Below the pieces are notes generated by a model. It saw nothing but the letters and a program-made list of their open reading frames with translations, ran no database searches and was not told where the DNA came from. The position numbers and the translations under genes were made by a program. From positions 1 to 35,004 of the forward strand of contig JAPOXY010000006.1 in NCBI GenBank assembly GCA_026706845.1: a DNA stretch of 35,004 nt. Reading direction: 5' to 3'. The first letter of the stretch is position 1. Each line of letters starts with the position of its first letter. Source of the stretch: Gemmatimonadota bacterium. GTDB lineage: Bacteria > Latescibacterota > UBA2968. Of the stretch, positions 1-7,506 are shown piece after piece.

Positions 1-925
1 CAGCCAATCCTTGCAAATCGCCCCCGCCCCAGTCTGGAACATTTATCAGGATAGTCATAACAGCCCCAGCAGCAAGCCCAATTTTAAAGCCTTTGCCTGT
101 GTTTCTATATTGTTTGAGGCTGACATCAAATTTAGAGATTGAAGAAACAGGCACTTGATAAAAGCTACGTCCTTTTTGGATAACGAGTGTGTCTTGCGTC
201 ATTTTAAGGAGCTTGCCAATCATTTGTGCCTTCTGAATGGACGGAGCATACACACGCACTCGGGCATTGTATTTAGCACCCGTTTCTTGATAACTCTCGA
301 TCTCTCGCATGTGTTTGGCGACAATGAGGGTATCAATGTCGTTGTATGCTATGTCATAGGTATCAGCTCCATATTTGAGTGTGATACGGCTTGAGTCCTT
401 ATCTACAATTCGATTAATGGCTTTTCCAGCACCTTGAGATGTATAGACGATGTGAGCATACCATCCCTTTGTGATCTCTGATGGGTCAATCTGTCCGCGT
501 GACATGACTGTGACGGTCTTTTGATTGAGCCGTTGGATAGCAGCCTGTTCAGTCTCTAATGCTTTTACCTCTCGTTTTTCCATATCTTGAATAAACCGTT
601 CCACCTCATTGATTTGTTTTCCTCGTGAGGTTACTTCCTCGCTCATGATTACTGACAACACTTTGTTGTAAGCAATGGTCTTCTTTCCAAAAAGTGCTCT
701 GAATCGAATCTGAAATGTGGTCTCGTCAATAGCCTCAATCCAGCCCTTTTCCAATTGCTGTTTATTCTTACTATCGTAATAGGTGACCACAACGTAGGCA
801 TCTTGAATGAGCGTGTTGGCATTGACCTCTGCGCCTTGCAGGTATTTAGCTGCATACGTCAGCGTAGGAGCCATCGCATTGAGCAGGAGGGTCGCCGTTA
901 TAAAGACAGCAGCTAATTTTTTCAT
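1..925 (-). CDS. Exported protein of unknown function, N-terminal 308 residues (runs off left edge)
   Basis: An uninterrupted frame runs from an ATG at 925 to base 1, so the C-terminus is outside the window. AAGGAAG lies about 6 bases before the ATG. The product begins MKKLAAVFITATLLLNAMAP and ends a clear signal peptide near LTYA (residue about 25), so it is exported. A mixed alpha/beta region follows, with a Lys/Glu-rich stretch around residues 100-125 (VERFIQDMEKREVKALE) that could be a short coiled coil. Near the visible end is a hydrophobic, glycine-rich segment (GFKIGLAAGAVMTILINV), which looks like a membrane or glycine-zipper segment. I recognise no family. It lies 65 bases downstream of the dockerin gene on the same strand and could share its transcript. 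The existence of the gene is well supported by frame length, RBS and signal peptide; its role is unknown. Confidence 0.85.
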   Translation of the reverse strand, partial: MKKLAAVFITATLLLNAMAPTLTYAAKYLQGAEVNANTLIQDAYVVVTYYDSKNKQQLEKGWIEAIDETTFQIRFRALFGKKTIAYNKVLSVIMSEEVTSRGKQINEVERFIQDMEKREVKALETEQAAIQRLNQKTVTVMSRGQIDPSEITKGWYAHIVYTSQGAGKAINRIVDKDSSRITLKYGADTYDIAYNDIDTLIVAKHMREIESYQETGAKYNARVRVYAPSIQKAQMIGKLLKMTQDTLVIQKGRSFYQVPVSSISKFDVSLKQYRNTGKGFKIGLAAGAVMTILINVPDWGGGDLQGLA

Positions 926-990
926 GAGGTTCTTCCTTTTAAGAAAACCCAAAGCCTCCAACAACAGTCTCCTGCCAAAAAAATCAACAA

Positions 991-3900
991 TCATTGGGAG
1001 GTAAAGTGACGTGAAAATATCACAAAATCGGCAATATCAATGGTTCCATCGCCATTCAGATCCATCTCACCATTAAAATCATCCTCACCTTCTGATAGAC
1101 CAAATGCGGCTACAAAAAGGGAATGATCTGATAAATTGACTGCACCATCACCGTTAAAATCACCCATCAGACTGATAGCCATCGAGAAACTTTCAGTTGC
1201 AGTCCTGTTTGCATTATCGGTCACCGTCACAGTAAGTGTGAAAGTTCCTGTTTGTGTGGGTGTGCCGGTGATCTGTCCACTGCTCGAATTGATAGAAAGA
1301 CCAGAACCCGTAGCAGGGGTGCTGGACATGGCATACGTGTATGGTGTCTGCCCCCCTGACGCTGACAACTGAATAGGAGTAATAGCGCTGTTGGTCACAG
1401 CACTTATCTTGACTGTTATGTCATCTATCTCTGCGACTGTCAATGACGACGAAACGGGCTTGGATGCAGGCGCATTTACCGTCATAGTGAAAGAACGGCT
1501 ACCCGTGATGGGGGCCGCAGAACCTCCTGCTCCTCCGCCTGGGGTCTCTTGCACATGCACGCCAATGGTGAACGCGCCACTTTCTGTGGGTGTACCTGTG
1601 ATGCGACCAGTTGATGAATTGATACTGATACCTGATGGCGCACCAGATATAGAATACCGATATGTCCCCGAACCACCAGACACAGAGACCTGGATGGCAG
1701 TAATGGCGTGATCCTGTTTCACGGTGACATCTGATATTGGCGCAACATTTAGGCCCTGGGAAACAGACATCTGAAACGAGATCGACTCACTTTGGCTGTC
1801 ATGGCTTTCTACTTTCAAGTTTAAGGTAAACGTGCCACTTTGCGTGGGTGTGCCAGTGATGAGACCACTGTCTGAAATCGTGATAATTTGTGGCGCGCCG
1901 GACAGGGAATACGTATAGGGATCCCACCCACCAGAGGCATTGACCTGAATAGGGGTAATCCCCTTATATTGCTTTTCAGTTTTATCATCTATTGATGCGA
2001 CTGTGAACGATGAGGTATTGTTTTCGCTGTTGGTCACAACCACATCAACCAATGTATCCGTGCCCTGCCGTTTTAGACCGGCCACCGCATGTTGGATATC
2101 ACAGTTCATCATGGTCAAAGTGCCGTAATTGCGGATGCCATACCAGTCCCCAGACGCGGGGGTTGCACTGTCGGAACGAAATACAACTCGCTGGTCGCTC
2201 GATCCATTGGCGATGATCTTTCCATAGTTGATAATATCGACGCGATTTGCATCTTTCATGTCGTGAATATCTCGATTGGGATAGGCCCTGATCGTCGTGC
2301 CAGCATCAATTGTCAAGGTTGCGCCGGGATAGACTACAATATCACCAATCAGCTTTATTGTACCACTCCATCTAACGTTTTGCACAATTGGAAATTGTTG
2401 AAACCATCGTTGAATGTCATCGTTATCTCTTGGTGATGATCTGGGATCTGGACTGGGAAATTTTCCATAAGGAATTTCCCTTTTGGAATAACCACTTGTT
2501 CCCAAAGTATCCCAACCACTATGAAATGGTCCTACAGGAGACGTATTATACTTATTTCCAGGTGAAGTAACAGCTGGTGTCCCCCATAATGCTCCTGTAC
2601 CTAACCAACTCATTTCTGGTGATAAACCCTTATTGGGTTGATTTGGGTCAGGATTGGGCAAAAATATTAAATCATAAGATTCCGCAACATCGCGATTTGT
2701 GTCCTCAACATTGGTACTCAGAACAATACCATCCTTTGTCATATCTTCATCATAACCTTGCCCGAGTAATTCACCACCGGGGTCCGAATAATTACCTCCC
2801 GTAGGATAACCGCCGTGAGAACCTGCTCCCACATAGACAACCGGATGGGTTCCACCTTCAGCCGGTGCAAAATCTATCTGAGGGTCAAAAACCCTTCCAC
2901 CAATGCTATTATATGTTAGACCCTTGCCATGAAATTTGTAGTCAATTTCAGCGAGTTCTGCCATATCTGGATCAAAGGAGGTTACAACAACATTAACGTG
3001 CTGCCAATCCCCTTCGTGATTATTTTGGAAATCATTATAGGGATAAAAGTAATAATACTGGATGACGACATTACCATCATCTTTATCAAAAATATGCACG
3101 TATGCTGTGTTGGGAAACGCAGGATTGTTCCCACGTTTAGGTCCAGAGCCAGTATATGTGTTGTTCCAGCTTACTTTGTCGTTACCGGGATATTCAAAAT
3201 GTGCAAACACAGCATAATCTCCATGCGCTAAATCCTGCTGTGGCCGTCCGGTATAGATCAATTTTGTAGGTAAGTAGGCAAATTTATTCTCTGAAAAATT
3301 AATCGTAGGAAAGTAACTCTGGTATGTAATAAGCAGATCAGGATTCCATCCTGATGCTGGATATTGAAACTCTCCAGAAGTATTAGGTTCCTCTGAAAAA
3401 GAAAACCAAAGATTAGAAACAGACTCTGCACCCATGATTTCCACGGGTTCAGGAAAGAGCACGATGCGGTTTTTGCGCGTTGGATGTTCTGTTAAAATTA
3501 AAATCGGAGAAAATTTCTCGGCAAGTTCTATCGAGTAAACACTCATCTTGAAACTATGCTCCCCTGTGCTACCACGCGTATCAGTCACCGTCACAGTAAT
3601 TGTGGAAGTCCCGGCCTGTGAGGGCTTACCTGTGATGCGATTATCATCTGACAAAGGGATACCTGAAGGTGCTCCGGCTATATAATACGTATAGGGCTCC
3701 CAACCGCCAGATGCTGATAAATGAATCGGGGTAATTGAGCTGTCCTGCTCGACAGTTTTATACGCTATGGGTGAAACGCTCAACGGTGGAGAAATCATTA
3801 TGTTCAGGTCCTGACTCATACTTTGACCTGCTTTATCTCGCACTACGACTCTTACTGTGAAAGTCCCATTCTCTGTAGGTGTGCCTGTGAGGGTTCCCGA

Positions 3901-4440
3901 TGAATCAATAGAAAGACCATCAGGTGCTCCTTCTTTGGCTATTTCATACGTATAGGAGGGTCGGCCTCCGGATACACTTATCTGAGGAGGCGTAGATGTT
4001 AATGAGGTCCAGATGGAACTGTCTTCCGTACCCTTTATATCTTCAGGCCACGTTATTGTCAATGGCGGCAAGGTCGGCGTGGCACTCGCGCTGACGGATG
4101 CACCATTTCCAGTCGCATTCACCGCACGCACCTCAAAGGTATATTCGGTGTCATTTGTCAGGCTCTCTACCGTGTGACTGGTTGTGTTCTTATTACTATT
4201 GGTAATATTTGTCCAGTTCGGTGACCAATTGCTGCCACTATCTGTGCTCTGTCGATACTGATAGGTCGTGATGCTCTCATTATTCGGGTCATTCCAACTC
4301 AGCGTCACCTGTTGATCTCCTGCCACCGCAGCGAGGTTCGTCACCGCAGCAGGAGCAGGCGGGGATTGAGCAGCAACAGGTCCAGAGATCAGAATAACAC
4401 TTATGGCTATGGAATACAATACGGATTGCAGGTTCGTCAT
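991..4440 (-). CDS. Large secreted multidomain protein: Fn3, Ig-like (He_PIG) repeats, Vps62-like domain, beta-helix-like segment, dockerin
   Basis: A 1149-residue exported protein. I start it at the ATG at 4440 because AAGGAGAG lies just upstream and the product then opens with a signal peptide (MTNLQSVLYSIAISVILISG...VAAQ); an in-frame ATG at 4479 has neither. Domains in order, approximate residues: fibronectin type III 27-120; two He_PIG/cadherin-like Ig repeats 160-300 (GTLTGTPTENGTFTV type); a Vps62-like region about 435-560 with YYYFYPYN, NHEGDWQHV and HPVVYVGAGSHGGYP; a beta-helix-like stretch about 693-797 (PGATLTIDAGTTI, GDWYGIRNYGTL); four further Ig repeats about 813-1090; and a type I dockerin at the C-terminus with two calcium loops (DFNGDGAVNLSD, DLNGDGTIDIAD). 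The dockerin implies binding to a cohesin or self-association, but no cohesin or scaffoldin is in the window. Likely a cell-surface or extracellular protein acting on or binding a polymer; the substrate cannot be read from sequence. Confidence 0.9.
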   Translation of the reverse strand: MTNLQSVLYSIAISVILISGPVAAQSPPAPAAVTNLAAVAGDQQVTLSWNDPNNESITTYQYRQSTDSGSNWSPNWTNITNSNKNTTSHTVESLTNDTEYTFEVRAVNATGNGASVSASATPTLPPLTITWPEDIKGTEDSSIWTSLTSTPPQISVSGGRPSYTYEIAKEGAPDGLSIDSSGTLTGTPTENGTFTVRVVVRDKAGQSMSQDLNIMISPPLSVSPIAYKTVEQDSSITPIHLSASGGWEPYTYYIAGAPSGIPLSDDNRITGKPSQAGTSTITVTVTDTRGSTGEHSFKMSVYSIELAEKFSPILILTEHPTRKNRIVLFPEPVEIMGAESVSNLWFSFSEEPNTSGEFQYPASGWNPDLLITYQSYFPTINFSENKFAYLPTKLIYTGRPQQDLAHGDYAVFAHFEYPGNDKVSWNNTYTGSGPKRGNNPAFPNTAYVHIFDKDDGNVVIQYYYFYPYNDFQNNHEGDWQHVNVVVTSFDPDMAELAEIDYKFHGKGLTYNSIGGRVFDPQIDFAPAEGGTHPVVYVGAGSHGGYPTGGNYSDPGGELLGQGYDEDMTKDGIVLSTNVEDTNRDVAESYDLIFLPNPDPNQPNKGLSPEMSWLGTGALWGTPAVTSPGNKYNTSPVGPFHSGWDTLGTSGYSKREIPYGKFPSPDPRSSPRDNDDIQRWFQQFPIVQNVRWSGTIKLIGDIVVYPGATLTIDAGTTIRAYPNRDIHDMKDANRVDIINYGKIIANGSSDQRVVFRSDSATPASGDWYGIRNYGTLTMMNCDIQHAVAGLKRQGTDTLVDVVVTNSENNTSSFTVASIDDKTEKQYKGITPIQVNASGGWDPYTYSLSGAPQIITISDSGLITGTPTQSGTFTLNLKVESHDSQSESISFQMSVSQGLNVAPISDVTVKQDHAITAIQVSVSGGSGTYRYSISGAPSGISINSSTGRITGTPTESGAFTIGVHVQETPGGGAGGSAAPITGSRSFTMTVNAPASKPVSSSLTVAEIDDITVKISAVTNSAITPIQLSASGGQTPYTYAMSSTPATGSGLSINSSSGQITGTPTQTGTFTLTVTVTDNANRTATESFSMAISLMGDFNGDGAVNLSDHSLFVAAFGLSEGEDDFNGEMDLNGDGTIDIADFVIFSRHFTSQ

Positions 4441-4493
4441 ATTACTCTCCTTATAATGTGAAAATTTTAATGCGGTCACTTGTCTTAGCCTTT

Positions 4494-4521
4494 TTTATAT
4501 CTGCAAAATGCGTGCCAACAA
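4494..4521 (-). promoter_or_regulatory. Candidate sigma-70-type promoter for the dockerin gene
   Basis: On the minus strand TTGTTG (4521-4516) is followed after 16 bases by TATAAA (4499-4494). The predicted transcript starts about 50 bases before the ATG at 4440. It sits directly after a minus-strand terminator hairpin, which suits a fresh transcription unit. Sequence match only. Confidence 0.5.
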
Positions 4522-4530
4522 TCGTTTCCA

Positions 4531-4564
4531 AACAAAAAAAGCACTTGAATGTGCTCAAGTGCTT
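4531..4564 (-). terminator. Rho-independent terminator, minus strand
   Basis: A perfect 10-bp stem (AAGCACTTGA at 4539-4548 with TCAAGTGCTT at 4555-4564, 6-base loop) is followed on the minus strand by a run of seven T. It is the first good terminator downstream of the P450 gene, about 300 bases past its stop, and separates that transcript from the dockerin gene. Confidence 0.6.
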
Positions 4565-4623
4565 GAAAAACAAAGAGATAAAATTTAAGAATTATTTGTG
4601 CTACGCCTGCGAGATTCTGGCGC

Positions 4624-4746
4624 AAGTGCATCCGCCAGGATGCACTTATGACCGCTTATTTAAGTAAAATAAAAATAAATATTTGATTTATATAAAGATA
4701 AGCAAGGTGCATCCGCTGGGATGCACTGCATCCGCTAGGATGCACC
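4624..4746. repeat. Three REP-like hairpin units built on GTGCATCC-GCnn-GGATGCAC
   Basis: Unit 1 is AAGTGCATCC-GCCA-GGATGCACTT at 4624-4647, a perfect 10-bp stem with a 4-base loop. At 4706-4746 two units are fused: GGTGCATCC-GCTG-GGATGCAC followed at once by TGCATCC-GCTA-GGATGCACC. All loops begin with GC, and only the last two loop bases vary. None is followed by a T-run on either strand, so they are not standard terminators. The AT-rich spacer between them (about 4648-4705) has no other recognisable feature. Likely a REP/MITE-like palindromic repeat family; the genome copy number is unknown. Confidence 0.75.
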
Positions 4747-4836
4747 TGTTTTGCGTTTATTTGGTTTCTACCGGTGGGGTGATGGGAAGGAGGAAGTGTG
4801 AAGTGGGATGAGACAATGGGGGGGTGTTGGGTGGTT

Positions 4837-4864
4837 CTTACTTTTTACTTTTAACTTCTAACTT
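4837..4864. repeat. Tandem heptamer repeat (4 units) spanning the P450 stop codon
   Basis: On the minus strand the sequence reads AAGTTAG, AAGTTAA, AAGTAAA, AAGTAAG: four adjacent degenerate 7-base units. The first unit supplies the P450 stop codon (TAG, 4860-4858) and its preceding Ser codon region, so the array begins inside the gene and extends into the gap. Flanking bases 4780-4835 are a G-rich stretch with no gene. Confidence 0.7.
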
Positions 4865-6111
4865 CTTTCCACCTCTACCCACAATTCACTTAGCCCGCGC
4901 AAGGTGATCTGGTGTCGGCGCACGGGTTCGGCGGCCAGTTGAATTGAGGCGTATCGCTTTAGCAGGGCGGCAAAGGCTACTTTGGCTTCCATTACGGCAA
5001 GCGACGCGCCCAGGCAGTAATGGATGCCGCGTCCGAAGGAGAGGTGGCTCGTTTTCTTTCGGCCTATGTCCAGGGTATGGGGATCGGAAAACACAGCGGG
5101 GTCGCGGTTTGCTGCGCCGATTAAAGAGATGACGGGTTGGCCTGCGCGGATTCGCTTGTTGCGGATTTCCACATCTTCAAGCGCGATGCGCCGGTCCATC
5201 TGAACGGGTGGGTCGTATCTGAGGAATTCGTGTATTGCCAGGTCCAGCAAGTCGGGCTGGCGGCGGAGACGCTGGAACTGGTCGGGATTTCTCAGGAGGG
5301 CGAGCATGCCGTTGCCGATCAGGTTGCGCGTTGTTTCGTTGCCGGCCACGAGCAAGAGGATCAGGGTTGTCACCAGTTCTGCGTGCGTCAAGCGGTCGCC
5401 CGCTTCTTCTGCGGCTACGAGGTCGCTGGTCAGGTCGGCCTGTGGTTTGCGCCGTCTCTGTGCTATGATTTCCTCGAAGTATGCTTCCAATTCCACCCGC
5501 GCCTGCCGCGCCCGTTTGATGTTTTCGTCGTCGAGGATCGGTTCGATGCTGAGCGAAATCAGATTTGACCACGCTTTGAACCGGTCCAGGTCTTCGGTGT
5601 GGACCCCCAGCATTTGGGCGATGACAATAACCGGCAGGGGAAATGCGAAGGCGTTCATCAGGTCGAAGCGGGTTTGTCCTTCGATGGCGTGCAGGATGTC
5701 ATCGGCAATTTGTTCGACTTTGGGTTGAAGAGCTGCGACGGATTTGGGGGTGAATGCCCTGGAGACCAGGGCGCGCAGCCGGGTGTGGTCGGGGGGATCG
5801 AGGGCGAGCATGCCCAGAGGGCCAATGCGGACATAGGTGTCGGTGGGCAGTCCCTGGTTGGAAAAACGCGCGTGATCCCGCAAAATAGCATCTACGTCCC
5901 GGTAGCTGCTTATGGCCCACGCATTGATCAGTCTCATGCGGTGGATTGGGTCTTTGCTGCGCAATTTTTCGTACAGGTCATACGGGTCGGCGAGAACTTC
6001 GTCGGCTCCAGGGTGGTAGGCAACGCCCGATTCGAGGCGTTCATAGGTGAGCAGCGCCCGGGCGGCAAGTGGCTTGAGACTATTTTCGATTGCCCGAGTT
6101 ATTGAAGTCAT
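4858..6111 (-). CDS. Cytochrome P450 monooxygenase
   Basis: A 417-residue soluble bacterial P450, the usual length. It uses reducing equivalents from a ferredoxin or flavodoxin partner to insert oxygen into an organic substrate. The I-helix motif AGNETT lies near residue 255, the K-helix ExxR is in EFLRYDPPVQ, and the heme-thiolate loop FGRGIHYCLGA holds the axial cysteine near residue 360. The N-terminus has no membrane anchor, as expected for cytosolic bacterial forms. The closest named group by motif style is the CYP107/CYP109-like class, but the substrate cannot be deduced. No ferredoxin, reductase or biosynthetic cluster is nearby, so this is a solitary P450. The gene looks richer in GC than the dockerin gene beside it, which could mean acquisition. 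The start at 6111 fits the family; its RBS is weak (GAAAGAAC), and the hairpin terminator of the upstream gene lies only 21 bases before the ATG. Confidence 0.95.
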   Translation of the reverse strand: MTSITRAIENSLKPLAARALLTYERLESGVAYHPGADEVLADPYDLYEKLRSKDPIHRMRLINAWAISSYRDVDAILRDHARFSNQGLPTDTYVRIGPLGMLALDPPDHTRLRALVSRAFTPKSVAALQPKVEQIADDILHAIEGQTRFDLMNAFAFPLPVIVIAQMLGVHTEDLDRFKAWSNLISLSIEPILDDENIKRARQARVELEAYFEEIIAQRRRKPQADLTSDLVAAEEAGDRLTHAELVTTLILLLVAGNETTRNLIGNGMLALLRNPDQFQRLRRQPDLLDLAIHEFLRYDPPVQMDRRIALEDVEIRNKRIRAGQPVISLIGAANRDPAVFSDPHTLDIGRKKTSHLSFGRGIHYCLGASLAVMEAKVAFAALLKRYASIQLAAEPVRRHQITLRGLSELWVEVERS

Positions 6112-6132
6112 TGTTGCGTTCTTTCACACTAA

Positions 6133-6166
6133 AGCCCCGTCTGACCTTTGTCAGACGGGGCTTTCA
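6133..6166 (-). terminator. Strong hairpin terminator after the H1-like gene
   Basis: A perfect 15-bp stem (AAAGCCCCGTCTGAC with its complement) and a 4-base loop, ending in TTT on both strands. It lies 19 bases past the stop of the H1-like gene and 21 bases before the P450 start. It is symmetric, so it could also block plus-strand transcription. Confidence 0.75.
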
Positions 6167-6185
6167 ATAGTGGCGGGTATATGCT

Positions 6186-7370
6186 TCAAGCGTTCTTCAA
6201 GGCATTTACCGCTTCTATCAATCGCCGATCGGCTTTGTAGCGCAATTCTAAGATTGCGTCTATATCAGCCAGTGCGTTGGACTCGGCCTGTAGGCGGCAC
6301 ACGTCAATGCGGTCTGACAGAGCATTCATCACTACGTCGAGCAACATCAAATCTGTGACATCGTCGGCTACCATACACTCGTCGGCCAGGACTTTGCGGA
6401 TCATTTTCAGGGGTTCTTTGAGTCTCTCGGCGTCCGGGATGGTTTCGCTTTTTCCATTGTTGACCAGTTCGGGTGACAAACTGCCGATGAAGCCTTCGCT
6501 GATGAATTGCCGCGTTTTGTCTTCGGTCCACGATTGCGCTAATATTTGTGTCAATTTGTTCGACGGTTGATCGGGTTTCTGGCTGCGATTGCGACCGCGA
6601 TTGCTTGTGCGCTTTGAAGACCGCTGTTTGTTCTGATCGCCCTGATTGCGTCCTTTAGGTGGACGAGATACTTTGCGGGTATCTTTTTGCACATTGCGGG
6701 TATCTTCTTTTTTTGGTTCATCCCGCTGGGCCTGAGCAGGTGTTTCGGTTCGCGCTGGTTCCGCTGGTACTTGAACGGGTTTTTCCTCTGTATTCGCGTC
6801 CTGCTGTCGCGTGGGTTGAGCAGGTGCGCTTACACCGGCGCGATCTTCCCAGCCAATTGGAGCTGATCGCTTTGTCCGACGCCCCCATTGCATTTCTTCT
6901 GGTTGCACATCCTGGGGCGTTTGTATTTGCGCGGCGTCTCCAGCTTGTTGATTCTGATCAACAGAAGTTTTTGCTTCGACCTTTTCCTTTTCTCTACGCC
7001 GTCTGGATGGCGGCGATGAAATTACCGTGCGCTCTTCCTGTGCGGCAGGCCTTTCGATCTTTTTCGCAGGTTTTTCGGCTGTTTTTTTAGATGGCTGCTT
7101 TTTGGCTGCACGCGGTGTAGAAGACCTGGTGTTCGTTTTCTTTGCTGGCTTTTTGGCTGTTTTTTTAGATGGCTGCTTTTTCGCAGGTTTTTTGGTTGCC
7201 TGCTTTTTGGCTGCACGCGGTGTAGAAGACCTGGTGTTCGTTTTCTTTGCTGGCTTTTTGGCTGTTTTTTTGGTTGCCTGTCTTTTTGACGGACGTTTTG
7301 CTTTTTTTGCTGTGGATGTCGCGCCTTCAGTTTCCCGAGGTTCATCGGTCTGTGTTTTCGCTTTTGCCAT
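6186..7370 (-). CDS. Histone H1-like Lys/Ala/Pro-rich basic protein with a C-terminal globular region
   Basis: A 394-residue protein with two halves. Residues about 1-115 are an H1-like tail made of KKPAKK, KKTAKK and AAKKQ units; residues about 115-265 are a charged, low-complexity linker rich in Gln, Pro, Arg and Glu. The last 125 or so residues form a predicted helical domain (from LTQILAQSWTED onward) that I do not recognise. The basic tail resembles eukaryotic H1 and bacterial HU/AlgP-type tails that bind DNA or RNA, so a nucleoid- or nucleic-acid-binding role is inferred. The tail contains two exact 72-bp direct copies in frame. The start at 7370 has a good RBS (AAAGGAAATT) and a canonical promoter about 40 bases upstream. 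It is monocistronic between two terminators. Function of the C-terminal domain: unknown. Confidence 0.85.
   Translation of the reverse strand: MAKAKTQTDEPRETEGATSTAKKAKRPSKRQATKKTAKKPAKKTNTRSSTPRAAKKQATKKPAKKQPSKKTAKKPAKKTNTRSSTPRAAKKQPSKKTAEKPAKKIERPAAQEERTVISSPPSRRRREKEKVEAKTSVDQNQQAGDAAQIQTPQDVQPEEMQWGRRTKRSAPIGWEDRAGVSAPAQPTRQQDANTEEKPVQVPAEPARTETPAQAQRDEPKKEDTRNVQKDTRKVSRPPKGRNQGDQNKQRSSKRTSNRGRNRSQKPDQPSNKLTQILAQSWTEDKTRQFISEGFIGSLSPELVNNGKSETIPDAERLKEPLKMIRKVLADECMVADDVTDLMLLDVVMNALSDRIDVCRLQAESNALADIDAILELRYKADRRLIEAVNALKNA
7095..7271 (-). repeat. Two exact 72-bp direct repeats, 105-bp period, inside the H1-like gene
   Basis: Copies at 7095-7166 and 7200-7271 are identical base for base. 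The 105-base period is 35 codons, so the frame is kept and the peptide (KKTNTRSSTPRAAKKQ type) is duplicated. Identity at every third base indicates recent duplication or ongoing slippage or recombination. Confidence 0.85.
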
Positions 7371-7407
7371 AATTTCCTTTCGTCAAATTTGGTTTAAGTC
7401 TTTGCAT

Positions 7408-7436
7408 AATATAGATAAAACTGCCCACAAATTCAA
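7408..7436 (-). promoter_or_regulatory. Sigma-70-type promoter of the H1-like gene
   Basis: On the minus strand TTGAAT (7436-7431), a 17-base spacer, then TATATT (7413-7408). The predicted start gives a 5' leader of about 30 bases ahead of the ATG at 7370. It follows directly after the groESL terminator. Confidence 0.65.
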
Positions 7437-7440
7437 CCAA

Positions 7441-7475
7441 ACACAAAAAAAAGGCTGACCAGCGGTCAGCCTTTT
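7441..7475 (-). terminator. Rho-independent terminator of groES-groEL
   Basis: Stem AAAAGGCTGACC (7449-7460) pairs perfectly with GGTCAGCCTTTT (7464-7475) around a 3-base loop. On the minus strand it is followed by a continuing T-run, 31 bases after the groEL stop codon. Confidence 0.85.
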
Positions 7476-7506
7476 GTGGATGTTGAGCATATTTTGACAG
7501 CTCGAT

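Noticed and set aside
2010-2804. Several plus-strand ORFs opposite the dockerin gene
   Set aside because: They arise from the low stop frequency of the antisense frames; no RBS, and the minus-strand gene is continuous.
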